Below are positions 48,156 through 57,152 of a stretch of DNA of 64,000 nt, piece by piece. Location: contig OZ218960.1 in NCBI GenBank assembly GCA_965112735.1, forward strand, positions 2,046,001 to 2,110,000, in the 5' to 3' direction. The translations under genes were made by a program, and so were the position numbers. How positions within the stretch are numbered: the first letter of the stretch is position 1; the number at the start of each line of letters is the position of its first letter. The notes beneath the pieces are model-generated. The model was given only the letters and a program-made list of their open reading frames with translations. It was not told the origin of the DNA and searched no databases. This DNA is from Phaeosaccion multiseriatum (taxonomy: Eukaryota > Ochrophyta, other classes).

Positions 48156-49692
48156 TCATTCCCCCTTTTCTGCTTTCTCTGCGGCTCTCCTTCGGTCTCG
48201 GGCGACGCACGCTCGAATGTAGCTGGAGCTAAGACTGGCGGCCTCTGTCCGCCTCGTCACCACAATCTGGAGCGGCGCCATGCCCTTCTCAAGGCGGATG
48301 CTGTTAATCTTTTCGGCCCCCTTGGTGGTTTCACTGCTCACAACGATGGCCTGGAAGCCTGCCTCTTGCACGGGAGGGCCAAGGGGGTCTTGGATCTCCT
48401 CCACGCGCAGATTCAGACTGGGCTTCATCACTTCGAGGAAGGAAGTCACCAGGGCTATGCGCTCGTCTACGGGGCTGATGAGCTCCTTCAGACTCTTCTT
48501 ACTCAGCATGGCGTCGTTCGTCACCTGTGTTTCGGAGCGAAGCAAGGGCGCAACCGTTATAACAACGCCCCTCCTCGCCCCTGGTTATCTTACTCGGACG
48601 TACATAGATGAATGACCAACACACAATTCGTACTCACCCCAACTGTGAGTGTGTCAGTGCATATGCTGGCTGCGAGCGTGAGCAGCTTCTTGTGGCCATT
48701 GTGCATATGGTCAAATGTGCCCCCACATGCAACCCGCTCGAAGCGCGGCAGCACAGCTCCAGGGTGCGGGTCCTCTAGGTAGACGTAGTTGTTGCTCCAA
48801 GCCTCTTGGGACACGGACCAGAGACTGGTGAGCGCCAAGTCGGCCAGGCCTGCCTCCGAGCGGCGGGCATTGGCGAAGTGCAGAAGCTGCTGCCCGTCCG
48901 CAGGGGGTTCGTCCGTCAGAAGAAGCTGAGAAGGAGGAGGAGAGCGCAAGTAAACACAGTGGAGATGGGGTTGGGCGGGAGTGTATTAGCATCTCCCCCA
49001 GAGTCATCTGGACAAAGTAATCAGCAGTGATGAGGTACCTGCACGTCGTGCTGCATGAGAGCAACGCTCCAGTCAGCCATGTCCTCTCCGCCGCCCTCCT
49101 CGGGCAGCAGCACCTGCACATCCACCAGCTCCCTCTCCACCACGCACGCCGCATCCCACAGGCGGCTGTACAGCTCTGCCACGTACTCCCTCACGCGCCC
49201 ACTGGGTTGGTCCTCGGCCCCCTTCAGCACCACGAGGAGTTTCGCAGTGACCGCTACGGCGAGTTAGACGTACAAGCAGCAGCAGCAGCACATAGAAGAA
49301 GAAGACGGAGAAGAAGATAAGGAGGCTGGGGAAGGGGAATCCCAAAGCAGTCCAGGATGTGAAGGAGCAGGGTGCATCTACTGTAGGACGACTGGCTCAC
49401 CCTGGAGAGCGTGGAGCATGCAGGCATCGTTCCGAAGCGCTTGCTCAAAGCCGCCAGCGGATAAAGGAGGCATGCGCAAGTGCAAGATTCCTCCCACGGC
49501 CTGTCCTCCATGTGCTCCTGCGTCTTTACCAACCGCTTTGATGTTCCCTTTCCTGGTGCGTCCCTTTTTGGCAGTTGCAAGCGGCGAGTGCACGAAGGCC
49601 GATGATCGCGTCAGTCTCTTTACCAGCAGGGCGAGACCCAGGAGGGGAATTATCCACCGCACCGCGTTCCCACCGCTTCCAGATCGCGTCAT
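48156..49692 (-). CDS. Phosphopantetheine adenylyltransferase (CoA synthase type), membrane-anchored
   Basis: Makes dephospho-CoA from 4'-phosphopantetheine and ATP. Exons (minus): 49401-49692, 49039-49253, 48638-48925, 48156-48524; 1164 nt, 387 aa. The nucleotidyltransferase domain carries GGTFDHMHNGHKKLL (237 onwards, the HxGH motif), DAMLSKK, ELISPVDERIALV and the closing LSSSYIR, matching eukaryotic PPAT. No dephospho-CoA kinase domain follows, unlike animal COASY. The N-terminus has a hydrophobic segment (WIIPLLGLALLVK) followed by RSSAFVHS, so it is a signal anchor or plastid leader. An N-terminal domain of about 130 residues resembles the poorly understood region before PPAT in COASY. 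Its stop lies 140 bp from that of the TrpRS gene. Confidence 0.88.
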
Positions 49693-50001
49693 TTGTCTTT
49701 TTACTTCTTGCTTTCGGCCGCAGGCGCCTCAGGCTTCTGCTTATCGAGGCAAGAGAGAGGGACGTTTAGGGGGCGAACATCCTAAATTGTGAACTGATTA
49801 CTTTTACCAACCCCGCGAGCCGACTTGTTACCGAACCGAAAATACAACACACGCGCACAGCACCAACAAGAAAGGAACATTCTCAAGGGAGAGCACTCCT
49901 TGGGAGAGTGTGGAGAAGTGGCGGGGTAGTGGAGGGGTAGGGAGGATAGAATTTCTAGAGCGGCGGCGAGCTCTGTCTGGTGCCGCGTGGCGATTACCAA
50001 C

Positions 50002-53000
50002 ATGGTTCTCTTTCGTCTCTGCGTCGTCTTGTTGCTGGTACTTGTGTCGCGCGTGGCGGGTGCATTCGGCCCCTCGTCCAAAGTCAAGGATGTGGACGAC
50101 AAGAGTTTCTCAAAGAGTGTGCTCAAGAACGAGGGTGAGAAAGTCGTCAATGTTTCTTCCTCTCTTCTCTCTCTTGAAAAGGCTTGTCGGCAACTTGCTT
50201 GTGCTTGTCCGGAACCTTCTGCTTGGCATTGAAGACCTTTGCGAAGCGAATCAGGTGACCTCACAGCTCCCCCTCCGTTGCTCTCCACCACCTTCACTTT
50301 CTGGCTGTGGCCTTTGCTGCTAACGTGGGCGTGACCGGTGCTGCTGCCCAGGGTAAGTGGCCTCCTCTTCTGCTTCTTTGTCTTGTTCTTCCTCGCTGAG
50401 CTTGCTGTAGTTTCTTTCCAAATCCTTCTCCCTGTAGCGCTCTTGCCCCTGCGTCTTCAATGTCGGTCCACGCTGACTTGCTCTTTCGCTTCCCTTGTCC
50501 TCCCCCCCCACCCTGCCGCTCGTCAAGTATTGTGATTGTGGAGTTCTACGCTCCGGTAAGATAAGAGCGCCTCACAGTGGAGGCTTTGGGGGGGGGGGGG
50601 GAGCAGCATGCGGAAGCCACGATTCCCAACTATGGCCCCTTATCGTAACCTTGTTGAAAGTAGCTCATTGGGCCCCTTCCTCTTGTGTGTGTCTGTCTCC
50701 CTCACCCACGTCGCGGATATCTCGTACCTGGCCTCCGATCAATACCTACAACTGACAGTGGTGTGGTAAGTTCTCAAAAGCGCCGATGGTGGCTGCCGCG
50801 GATCCTCTGTCCTTTGAGCCTCCCTCCCTAAATGCCTTCTTTCCTCTGCGCCTGTTCAGGCCATTGCAAGAGCCTGGCTCCTGAGATGGAAAAGGCTGCC
50901 GCTCTGCTTCAGGGGGTCGTTACTGTTGCCGCCGTGGACGCAACGCAATCGGAGGCTCTGGCCCAAAAGTATCAAATCCAGGGCTTCCCCACCATCAAGG
51001 TGTGCTGGCCGTTCGTTGTCTCGGCGTGTCTTGGGAGTGTCTTGGAGTGAGCGTAAGTCGTGATGAGCTTGAGAGAGGAGTAGTATCACTGAGTGCTCCG
51101 TGTCGTGGCGTGCTTTGCGCAATGACTGCAGGTATTCGGGGCGGACAAGAAGGCCCCTGTGGACTACCAGGGGCAGCGGACGGCCGATGCCATTGTCACC
51201 GAGGGGATGAAAGCCGTACGGAGGCTGGTGTCCGACAGGCAGAGCGGGAAGGCCAAGAAAGAGAAGGGGTAAGGGGTAGGAACCCACTGGAGGCAGTCTC
51301 GGCGGTGCTCTCCATTGGCGAAGCCTGTTCGTTCTGACCGTGTCCAATCTCCCTCTCTCGTGTCCCCCTCCCTCCCCTTACTCAGAAGTAGTGGTAGCAG
51401 GCGCCCAAGCCCGGCTCCTCGCGGTGGGGGCAAGAAGCGCGACGTGGTGACTGTAACGGCGGACAACTTTGACACAGAGGTGCTCGGCTCTGACGAGGCG
51501 GTGTTTGTCGAGTTCTACGCTCCGGTAAGATAACAAGAGCGCCTCTCAGTGGAGGCTTGCATACGGGAAGCACAACTCCCCAACTCCCCAACAGTCGCCC
51601 CTACTTAGAAGCTCGTTGAAAGTTTCTCATTCGACCCCATGTTACTGTGTGTGTGTCCGTCCTATCCCTCCCACGTCGCGGGTGTCTTGTGCCTGCCCTC
51701 CGACCAATGCCTGCAACTGACTCAGTGGTGTGGTAAGTGGTCAATGGTGCCGATGGTGACTGCGGCTGATTCTCCATGCTTAATGTATCCTTATAATCCG
51801 TTGCTATCAGCTTCCCTAAAAGCTCTCTTTGCTCTTCGCTTGTTCAGGCCACTGCAAAAGTCTTGAGCCCGAGTGGGCTCAGGCAGCTACCGAGCTCAAG
51901 GTGAGAAAAGGACAGCCATCCTGGCCATCGTGTGCCCGCAATGACGAAAGCAAAAGCATGAGAATGTGATCTCTCACGTTTCCCCTCCAACCTCTGCTCT
52001 GTTGTCAGGACTCCGGGGTGAAGCTTTGCGCTGTAGATGCTACTCAACACGAGAACTTGGCTCGGCGCTACGGCGTGTCTGGCTACCCCACCATCAAGGT
52101 GTTCCCACCAGGCCCCAAGAGTGCAGAGCCCACCCCTTACAACGGACCAAGAGTAAGTTCTTTGCTCTGCACTGGGGCTGTGTGAGGCTGACATCCGCCT
52201 CAAGTCGTGTGCTGGCTGACCCCGCTGCGCCCCCTTTCTCCTCTCCGCATCGCACAGGACTCAAGTGGAATCGTGGCCTTTGCCCTGAATCTCATGGAGA
52301 CGAGTGACTGGGAGCCCGGCGTACCGGAGCTCACAGAGACGCAGCAGCTATCCCAAAAGTGCCAGGGTAACAAGATTTGCGTCATCGCCGCCCTGCCACA
52401 CATTCTCGACAGCGGCAAGGAGGGGCGAGAGGACTATATTGCCACCCTGGTGTCAGCAGCCAAGAAGGTAGGTTTCTTGTGAGGGCAAGGGTCAAGATCT
52501 AGGGGAACCGCCGCTATATCCGGTCTCTAGTCTAAGTCTCGACCGACCGTTCCGCGCCCTCTCCGGACGCAGGCCAAGGCCGCCCACTTTCTGCTCATGT
52601 GGACGGAGGGAGGCGTGCAGGGCGAGTTCGAGGAGGCCATGGGGCTCACGTTTGGATACCCCGCGGTGGTGGCCTACTCCAAGGAGAAGGGGGCCCGGGC
52701 GGTGCACGTGGGCAGCTTCAACACAGAGGCCGTCGGGAACTTCCTCAAGGGGTAAGGGAGTAAGGGTGCTTTCCGTCCTGTGCTGCCTCCTGCCTCCTCA
52801 TCCAATTGTGCTCGTGACTTACCCGACTTTCTTTGCCTGTATCCACCATCCACCCCCGTGCCAGGCTCATGACCGGGAGCACCAAGACCATTCCCTTGGC
52901 GACCGTGCCCAGGATTCTCTCAGTCACACCCTGGGACGGAGAGGCGCCTGTCCTGGAGGAGGAGGAGGAGCCGTTCTCTCTAGAGGACTTTTTGAACGAA

Positions 53001-53009
53001 GATCTTTAG
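50002..53009 (+). CDS. Protein disulfide isomerase, PDIA6/P5 type, with two 7-nt active-site microexons
   Basis: Two thioredoxin domains plus a C-terminal non-catalytic domain. Exons: 50002-50134, (uncertain) , 50528-50555, 50759-50765, 50860-50999, 51132-51268, 51386-51524, 51726-51732, 51848-51900, 52009-52152, 52258-52467, 52573-52751, 52865-53009. A signal peptide (LCVVLLLVLVSRVAG) starts the protein. In each catalytic domain the active site APWCGHCK is assembled from three exons: ...EFYAP, the 7-nt exon TGGTGTG, then G-HCKSL. The third domain has KICVIAALPHILDSG, FGYPAVVAYSKEK and TPWDGEAPVLEEE, as in PDIA6. The C-terminus is NEDL, not KDEL. The junction of exons 1 and 2 is short by one base: either a 1-nt microexon (50352), or the acceptor at 50400 adding a Pro/Cys-rich insert, is needed. 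Confidence 0.85.
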
Positions 53010-53362
53010 GCCCTCCCGCTTCTGCGCTTCTGCCTTAGGGGAGGGGTTGAGCTCGAACCTTCGTTTGGCTCCTGACAAGGTTCTGAGGCGACCCAGCCCA
53101 GAACCTGGAACCTGGCCCGCTGGCGAGGCTTGGCAGAACAGCCTTGGCCCTCATCACTGCCTTATTACATGGCTTTCCCCCAGAACCTGGAACCTTGGTC
53201 GCCTCAGAACCTTGTCATGGGCCGAATCAGGCCGGTTGCGCCGGCCGTAATCAGTGATCGGCCGTCAGAAGCAGAAGAACAAAAAAAAGAAAAAAAAAAA
53301 AAAATTGAAATTGAAACTGGCTCCTTCCCACGCCCTTCATCTTCATCTGTTTTCGTCTCGCC
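53010..53362. other. Intergenic region with a perfect 20-bp inverted repeat
   Basis: Arms GACAAGGTTCTGAGGCGACC at 53074-53093 and its exact complement at 53197-53216 enclose 103 nt. A 17-nt direct repeat (CCCAGAACCTGGAACCT at 53097-53113 and 53179-53195) lies inside. A GGCCGG-rich palindromic segment and an A-run (53281-53303) follow, just before the next gene. It could be a hairpin in the 3' UTR, a small mobile-element remnant or a boundary element. Confidence 0.75.
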
Positions 53363-54616
53363 ATGGAAACAGCCTCCTCTTTCTTGCCCTTGTCTCTCTT
53401 GGTGAGCTTGTCTCTTCTCGTCGTGGTCAGAGTGGACTGCTTCGCGACTGGTGTGGTGAATAGCAGGGGGACGAAGACCAGAAGCAGCAGGAACAGCCGC
53501 AGCTTTGGAGCTCCCTCTGTAGCACCACGAGCAGCTGTCTTATTACCACACTGCTGCCATTCCTACACACGACTTGTTCGGCGTGGGAAAAAGAGGGGAC
53601 GAAGAGAATCCTGGCTCTCGGCAACTGATCACGTTCCACACAATGACAACGATGGGCGGCAGCCCGAGGAGATTGCAATTCGTGCGAGCCAAAGGGGCCA
53701 AGGAGAGCAAGAGGGAATGTACATCAGGAATAGTGGCGTAGAGAATAAGGGCGACGAGTCTGATGCGATTGTGAAGAGTGCTACAGGGAAAATCGACAGA
53801 GCTTTGCGCATGGTGTTTTTGGAGTACTACAGCAACCACGAGGTGGAGAGTTGCATCCTTCCTTTGCGGCATGTTGTGGACAATAGCGCACCCCTACTCC
53901 GAAAAAAAGTAGTGAACGCCGCGGAGCTCGCTGAGGTGGTGATTGCTGGTCTCCTGGGCCGGGCGGAGAAGATAGAGCTGAGGCTTCCAGAGGTGACAGG
54001 GGCAGGGGAGAGCGTGATGACGTCGGCGGCGCTGGGAACGCCCAGCATACGCTTAGAGCTGTGGTGGAGAGGGAGAGCCTACCACGTGTACGAAGATGAC
54101 ATTGCGGCCGTGGCGCGCTGGATGGAGCTTATAGTGGAGACGATGCGACAGACAAAAAAGTACGGATGGGCTGGTAGCCGAGACGAGGAGAAGGACGAGG
54201 AGGAACGGTGGGCAGGCGCCGATGCCATGGCCAGGCTGCAAGAGGAGATTGAGCAGCAGAGGCTGATGGAGACGGATGGGGTTGAGGCGGCTCAAGGCCT
54301 AGTCAGCCTGGTGTGCAGGGCCATCCGTGACGGAGTGGCGCCGCAGGCCATCATCACGGAGCGAAACATTCGGAGCCAGGACTACCAAGACCCTCTCTTG
54401 GCGCAGGCCACGCCCTCCTTCGATGACGACGAGGCAGAAAGCACGCCCATGATGGTCAAGAAGGAGCAATTCGAATTGCCTAAAGAGGGCAGACAGTCCG
54501 CCGAGGAGCAAGAGAGAGACGAGAGGAGGGCCGAGAAGTTGGCTTTAGACAGGCGGAGAGCACAGCTGGAGGTGCACCTCGTCGCGGAAGCCTACGCCTG
54601 GTGCACCCGCGAATAG
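53363..54616 (+). CDS. Unknown protein with targeting leader, single exon
   Basis: 417 aa in one exon. It begins with a hydrophobic leader (SFLPLSLLVSLSLLVVVRV) ending in DCF, followed by a long Arg/Ser-rich stretch, so plastid or secretory import is plausible. Mature region: a mixed alpha/beta segment (ALRMVFLEYYSNHEVESC, RLELWWRGRAYHVYEDD) then long charged helices to the end. No catalytic motif or known family was recognised. Its stop codon is only two bases from that of the convergent gene. Confidence 0.65.
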   Translation: METASSFLPLSLLVSLSLLVVVRVDCFATGVVNSRGTKTRSSRNSRSFGAPSVAPRAAVLLPHCCHSYTRLVRRGKKRGRRESWLSATDHVPHNDNDGRQPEEIAIRASQRGQGEQEGMYIRNSGVENKGDESDAIVKSATGKIDRALRMVFLEYYSNHEVESCILPLRHVVDNSAPLLRKKVVNAAELAEVVIAGLLGRAEKIELRLPEVTGAGESVMTSAALGTPSIRLELWWRGRAYHVYEDDIAAVARWMELIVETMRQTKKYGWAGSRDEEKDEEERWAGADAMARLQEEIEQQRLMETDGVEAAQGLVSLVCRAIRDGVAPQAIITERNIRSQDYQDPLLAQATPSFDDDEAESTPMMVKKEQFELPKEGRQSAEEQERDERRAEKLALDRRRAQLEVHLVAEAYAWCTRE

Positions 54617-54618
54617 AA

Positions 54619-55668
54619 CTAATTACACTTTGGGGCATCCCGAATAGTCTCTGCCAGGCTGCAAAATGTCTCCCAGTCCACTACTCTTTCGCCCGATGTA
54701 CGTGCTTCAAGACGCAGGGCCTCTCGGACGGCACCCTCCGTCACGTCCACATCCGCGCCGTAGAAGGGCTTGAGTGCAGAAACAGCTCCAGACACAGACA
54801 GCGCCTGCTCCTTCGGCTGGAGAGCAAGCTTGAATGCGACTCGATCCACGGCCTGTTGGGGGGGGGAAATCCATGCCTTCGTTCAGATAGAGTTCTCCCC
54901 ACACTATGAGCTCAAACTCTCCTCACTCACCTTTCCTCCAAACTCTCTGGCGATCCTGCGTAGGAGCCCTTGCCGTTGTCGCCGAGCCGTTTGCACGTGC
55001 GCCTGCTCGAGCTGGATGCGCTCCGCCCAGCTTGAGTCTGACGCCTCCACGTCTTCTTTCTGCACTGCCTCAAGCTCTTCCTGGAGCAGATGGAGTCGAC
55101 TGTACTCTGCCTCCTTCCTCTTTTGCAGGCTGAGATGCAGCCGAGAATTCCCCTCTTCGTGCGCACGCTTTTCAGCCTCGAGTGCGCGAATGGAGGCCTG
55201 TACCTCTCTTAGGCCCACAGTAAATCTTGGCGGAACACAAGAGAGCTTGCGCTTTGCCCCAGCGAGCTGCCCTTTCCTGGCCCCCACGCTCCTCGCAGCC
55301 TCCCTTCCCTCCTCGTCAAGCCGATCCTGCGCCTCCCGTATCTGCTCGTTGAGGAGTCGAAGCTCTAGGACGCGTTCTCTCATGGAGAATTGATCCGTCG
55401 CTGTTCTTTCATGAGGGTCTTGTGGAGCTACTGGAGCGGCGTGGTCTTCTTGCACAAACATGCCCACCTCGTGGCTCAGTGCCAACGTCTTTTGCAGCCT
55501 TTTAAAGTGCTGCAGCTCCGCCTCTGCCGCCCCCAACCGCGCCGATAGGCTCTTTTCCTCCTCCAAAAGCTCTCCCCTCTCTTGGTCGAGGGCGCACAAA
55601 CTCTCCACCATCATCTCCTTATCTGCAAACTCAGGTCCACGTTCATTCCATCCATCATATTCATTCAT
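54619..55668 (-). CDS. Coiled-coil protein
   Basis: Exons (minus) 54931-55668 and 54619-54852; 323 aa. Residues about 20-245 are almost entirely Glu/Lys/Arg/Gln/Leu-rich heptad-like helices (ERGELLEEEKSLSARLGAAE, RLHLLQEELEAVQKED). The second exon encodes a compact end with VDWETFCSLAETIRD. No named domain was recognised; structural or tethering roles are common for such proteins. The ATG at 55666-55668 was chosen because upstream codons in the frame begin only with TTG. Confidence 0.65.
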
Positions 55669-55859
55669 TCTACCTAGTTTGTAATTGGGTAGGGGCAAGG
55701 GGAAAGGGGAAAGAAAAGCAAAAGGGCAGGGAGAAGAATGACGTGGGATGCCATCGCCCGTTACACTTTTCTTTTGTTATTTCAACTTCTCACACATTCG
55801 TCTTGCTCATTTTCCTTTTTTCTCCTCTTTTCCCGTATACCCAAAGTAGAAGGCTGCAA

Positions 55860-57098
55860 ATGGAGCCCCTGCATCGATTGCAGAACAGGAGGTTCAGGCT
55901 GTTGGGTAGAAAAGAGCTGTATGAGTGGATTGAAGGGACCGACGCCATACTTGGGTGCAGAGAAGCCAGGGCTCTGCAAAGAGAAAGAGAGAAAGCAGCC
56001 CTTGCGATGGCATCGTACTCCCTTTTGGTCCTGCGACGATGGCGGCGGTTCACCTTGCAAGCCCGACAGCAGGAGAGGAATAAGACGGCTGTTCTCGCTG
56101 CGGCTCGGGTGAAGAAAGGGCAGCGTGTCCTGGAGGTTTACAAGTCGGTCGCGTGCCGCCGAGCTTGGAAGAAATGGAGAGAGCTCGACGAGAGGGGGGC
56201 GATAGCTCTCTCGCGGGTAGGTCAGGCAGACGAAGTTTCCAGAGAGCGTCAGCCATTCCACTCTGACATGTGCTTTCTGTCTTTTCTGCTGCAGCGTATA
56301 CAAAGGCGCACTTTCGATAGGTGGGGGGCGTGGATGATGGCCAGACGGGAAATGAAGCAGCAGCGGGAGGACGCCCGAGCTCAGGCGGCTCAGGTTCTGC
56401 TCCGAGTATGGCAATGTGCCTTGCTTGCAGCCAAGTGGCAAGCTTGGACCGCGATGCTAAGCCAGCACGGGAGCCTTGAGCCCGCACCCTCGGTTGCTGC
56501 TCCTGCTCCGGAACCCGCATCCTCATGTTCGGCTCCTGCTCCTGCCCCTGCGGCTTTTGCTGCTGCCCCGCTAGTGGAGGAACACTTGGAAGAGCAGGAT
56601 GCAGAGACAATACCCGTTGAGGTCGGCCCTAAGAGTAGAAGAAAGCTCCTTGTCGAGAAGAGGGGGAGGAGGAGACAGAGACACTGCAGGTGCGGTAGGC
56701 ACAGTTGGCTCGCACACAAGTCGGTTTCTATCATGGAAACGTCTAACGCTCTGTTGTCTGTCTATTTCATGTCCAGGTGCGTGTATATGGTGGCAGAGGG
56801 CCAGCACTGCACTTGTATGCCGCTCAGCCACGTCTTGCACAGAGTGGAGGAGCTCCGTAGCCTGGTTACGTTCTCCCTTCACCAATGTCGTCCGGAGTCC
56901 GGGGCACTGTCAGCAGCCCAGCGCAAGCGGACTGCCCAAGCTGCCCCAGCGGAAAACGACTTGCGTAGAGGCGTGGGGGTTGCCTTGCATTGTGCTTCTG
57001 CTGGATCAAAAACGCCGCCTCGAGCTGTCCCAAAGGCAGCCTGCAGACGGGGGGGGAGGAGAAGAGAGCCCCCTCTGCACAGTATGACGCGCTGGTAG
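55860..57098 (+). CDS. Sfi1-like protein with Trp-containing helical repeats
   Basis: Exons 55860-56216 and 56295-57098, 386 aa; the frame stays open so no later intron is required, although CAG|GTGCG-type donors at 56690 and 56777 make alternatives possible. Repeats spaced about 30-60 residues apart: LLVLRRWRRFTLQ, CRRAWKKWRELD, RRTFDRWGAWMM and LLAAKWQAWTAML. This A-x-x-x-W...W pattern is that of Sfi1 repeats, which bind centrins. A Pro/Ala/Glu-rich region and a basic C-terminal part follow. Few repeats are present, so the assignment is tentative. Its 3' end lies 54 bp from that of the convergent gene. Confidence 0.5.
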   Translation: MEPLHRLQNRRFRLLGRKELYEWIEGTDAILGCREARALQREREKAALAMASYSLLVLRRWRRFTLQARQQERNKTAVLAAARVKKGQRVLEVYKSVACRRAWKKWRELDERGAIALSRVGQADEVSRERQPFHSDMCFLSFLLQRIQRRTFDRWGAWMMARREMKQQREDARAQAAQVLLRVWQCALLAAKWQAWTAMLSQHGSLEPAPSVAAPAPEPASSCSAPAPAPAAFAAAPLVEEHLEEQDAETIPVEVGPKSRRKLLVEKRGRRRQRHCRCGRHSWLAHKSVSIMETSNALLSVYFMSRCVYMVAEGQHCTCMPLSHVLHRVEELRSLVTFSLHQCRPESGALSAAQRKRTAQAAPAENDLRRGVGVALHCASAGSKTPPRAVPKAACRRGGRRREPPLHSMTRW

Positions 57099-57152
57099 GG
57101 GGCCACGCGGCCCATCCTGGAGAGTGCCAACACCCCCTTCTCATCGAGGTTC

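Noticed and set aside
48060-48225. Extra C-terminal exon of TrpRS after a GCT|GTGAGG donor
   Set aside because: The unspliced ending FMAVRPLEF matches the conserved end of eukaryotic TrpRS, and the alternative would overlap the convergent PPAT coding region.
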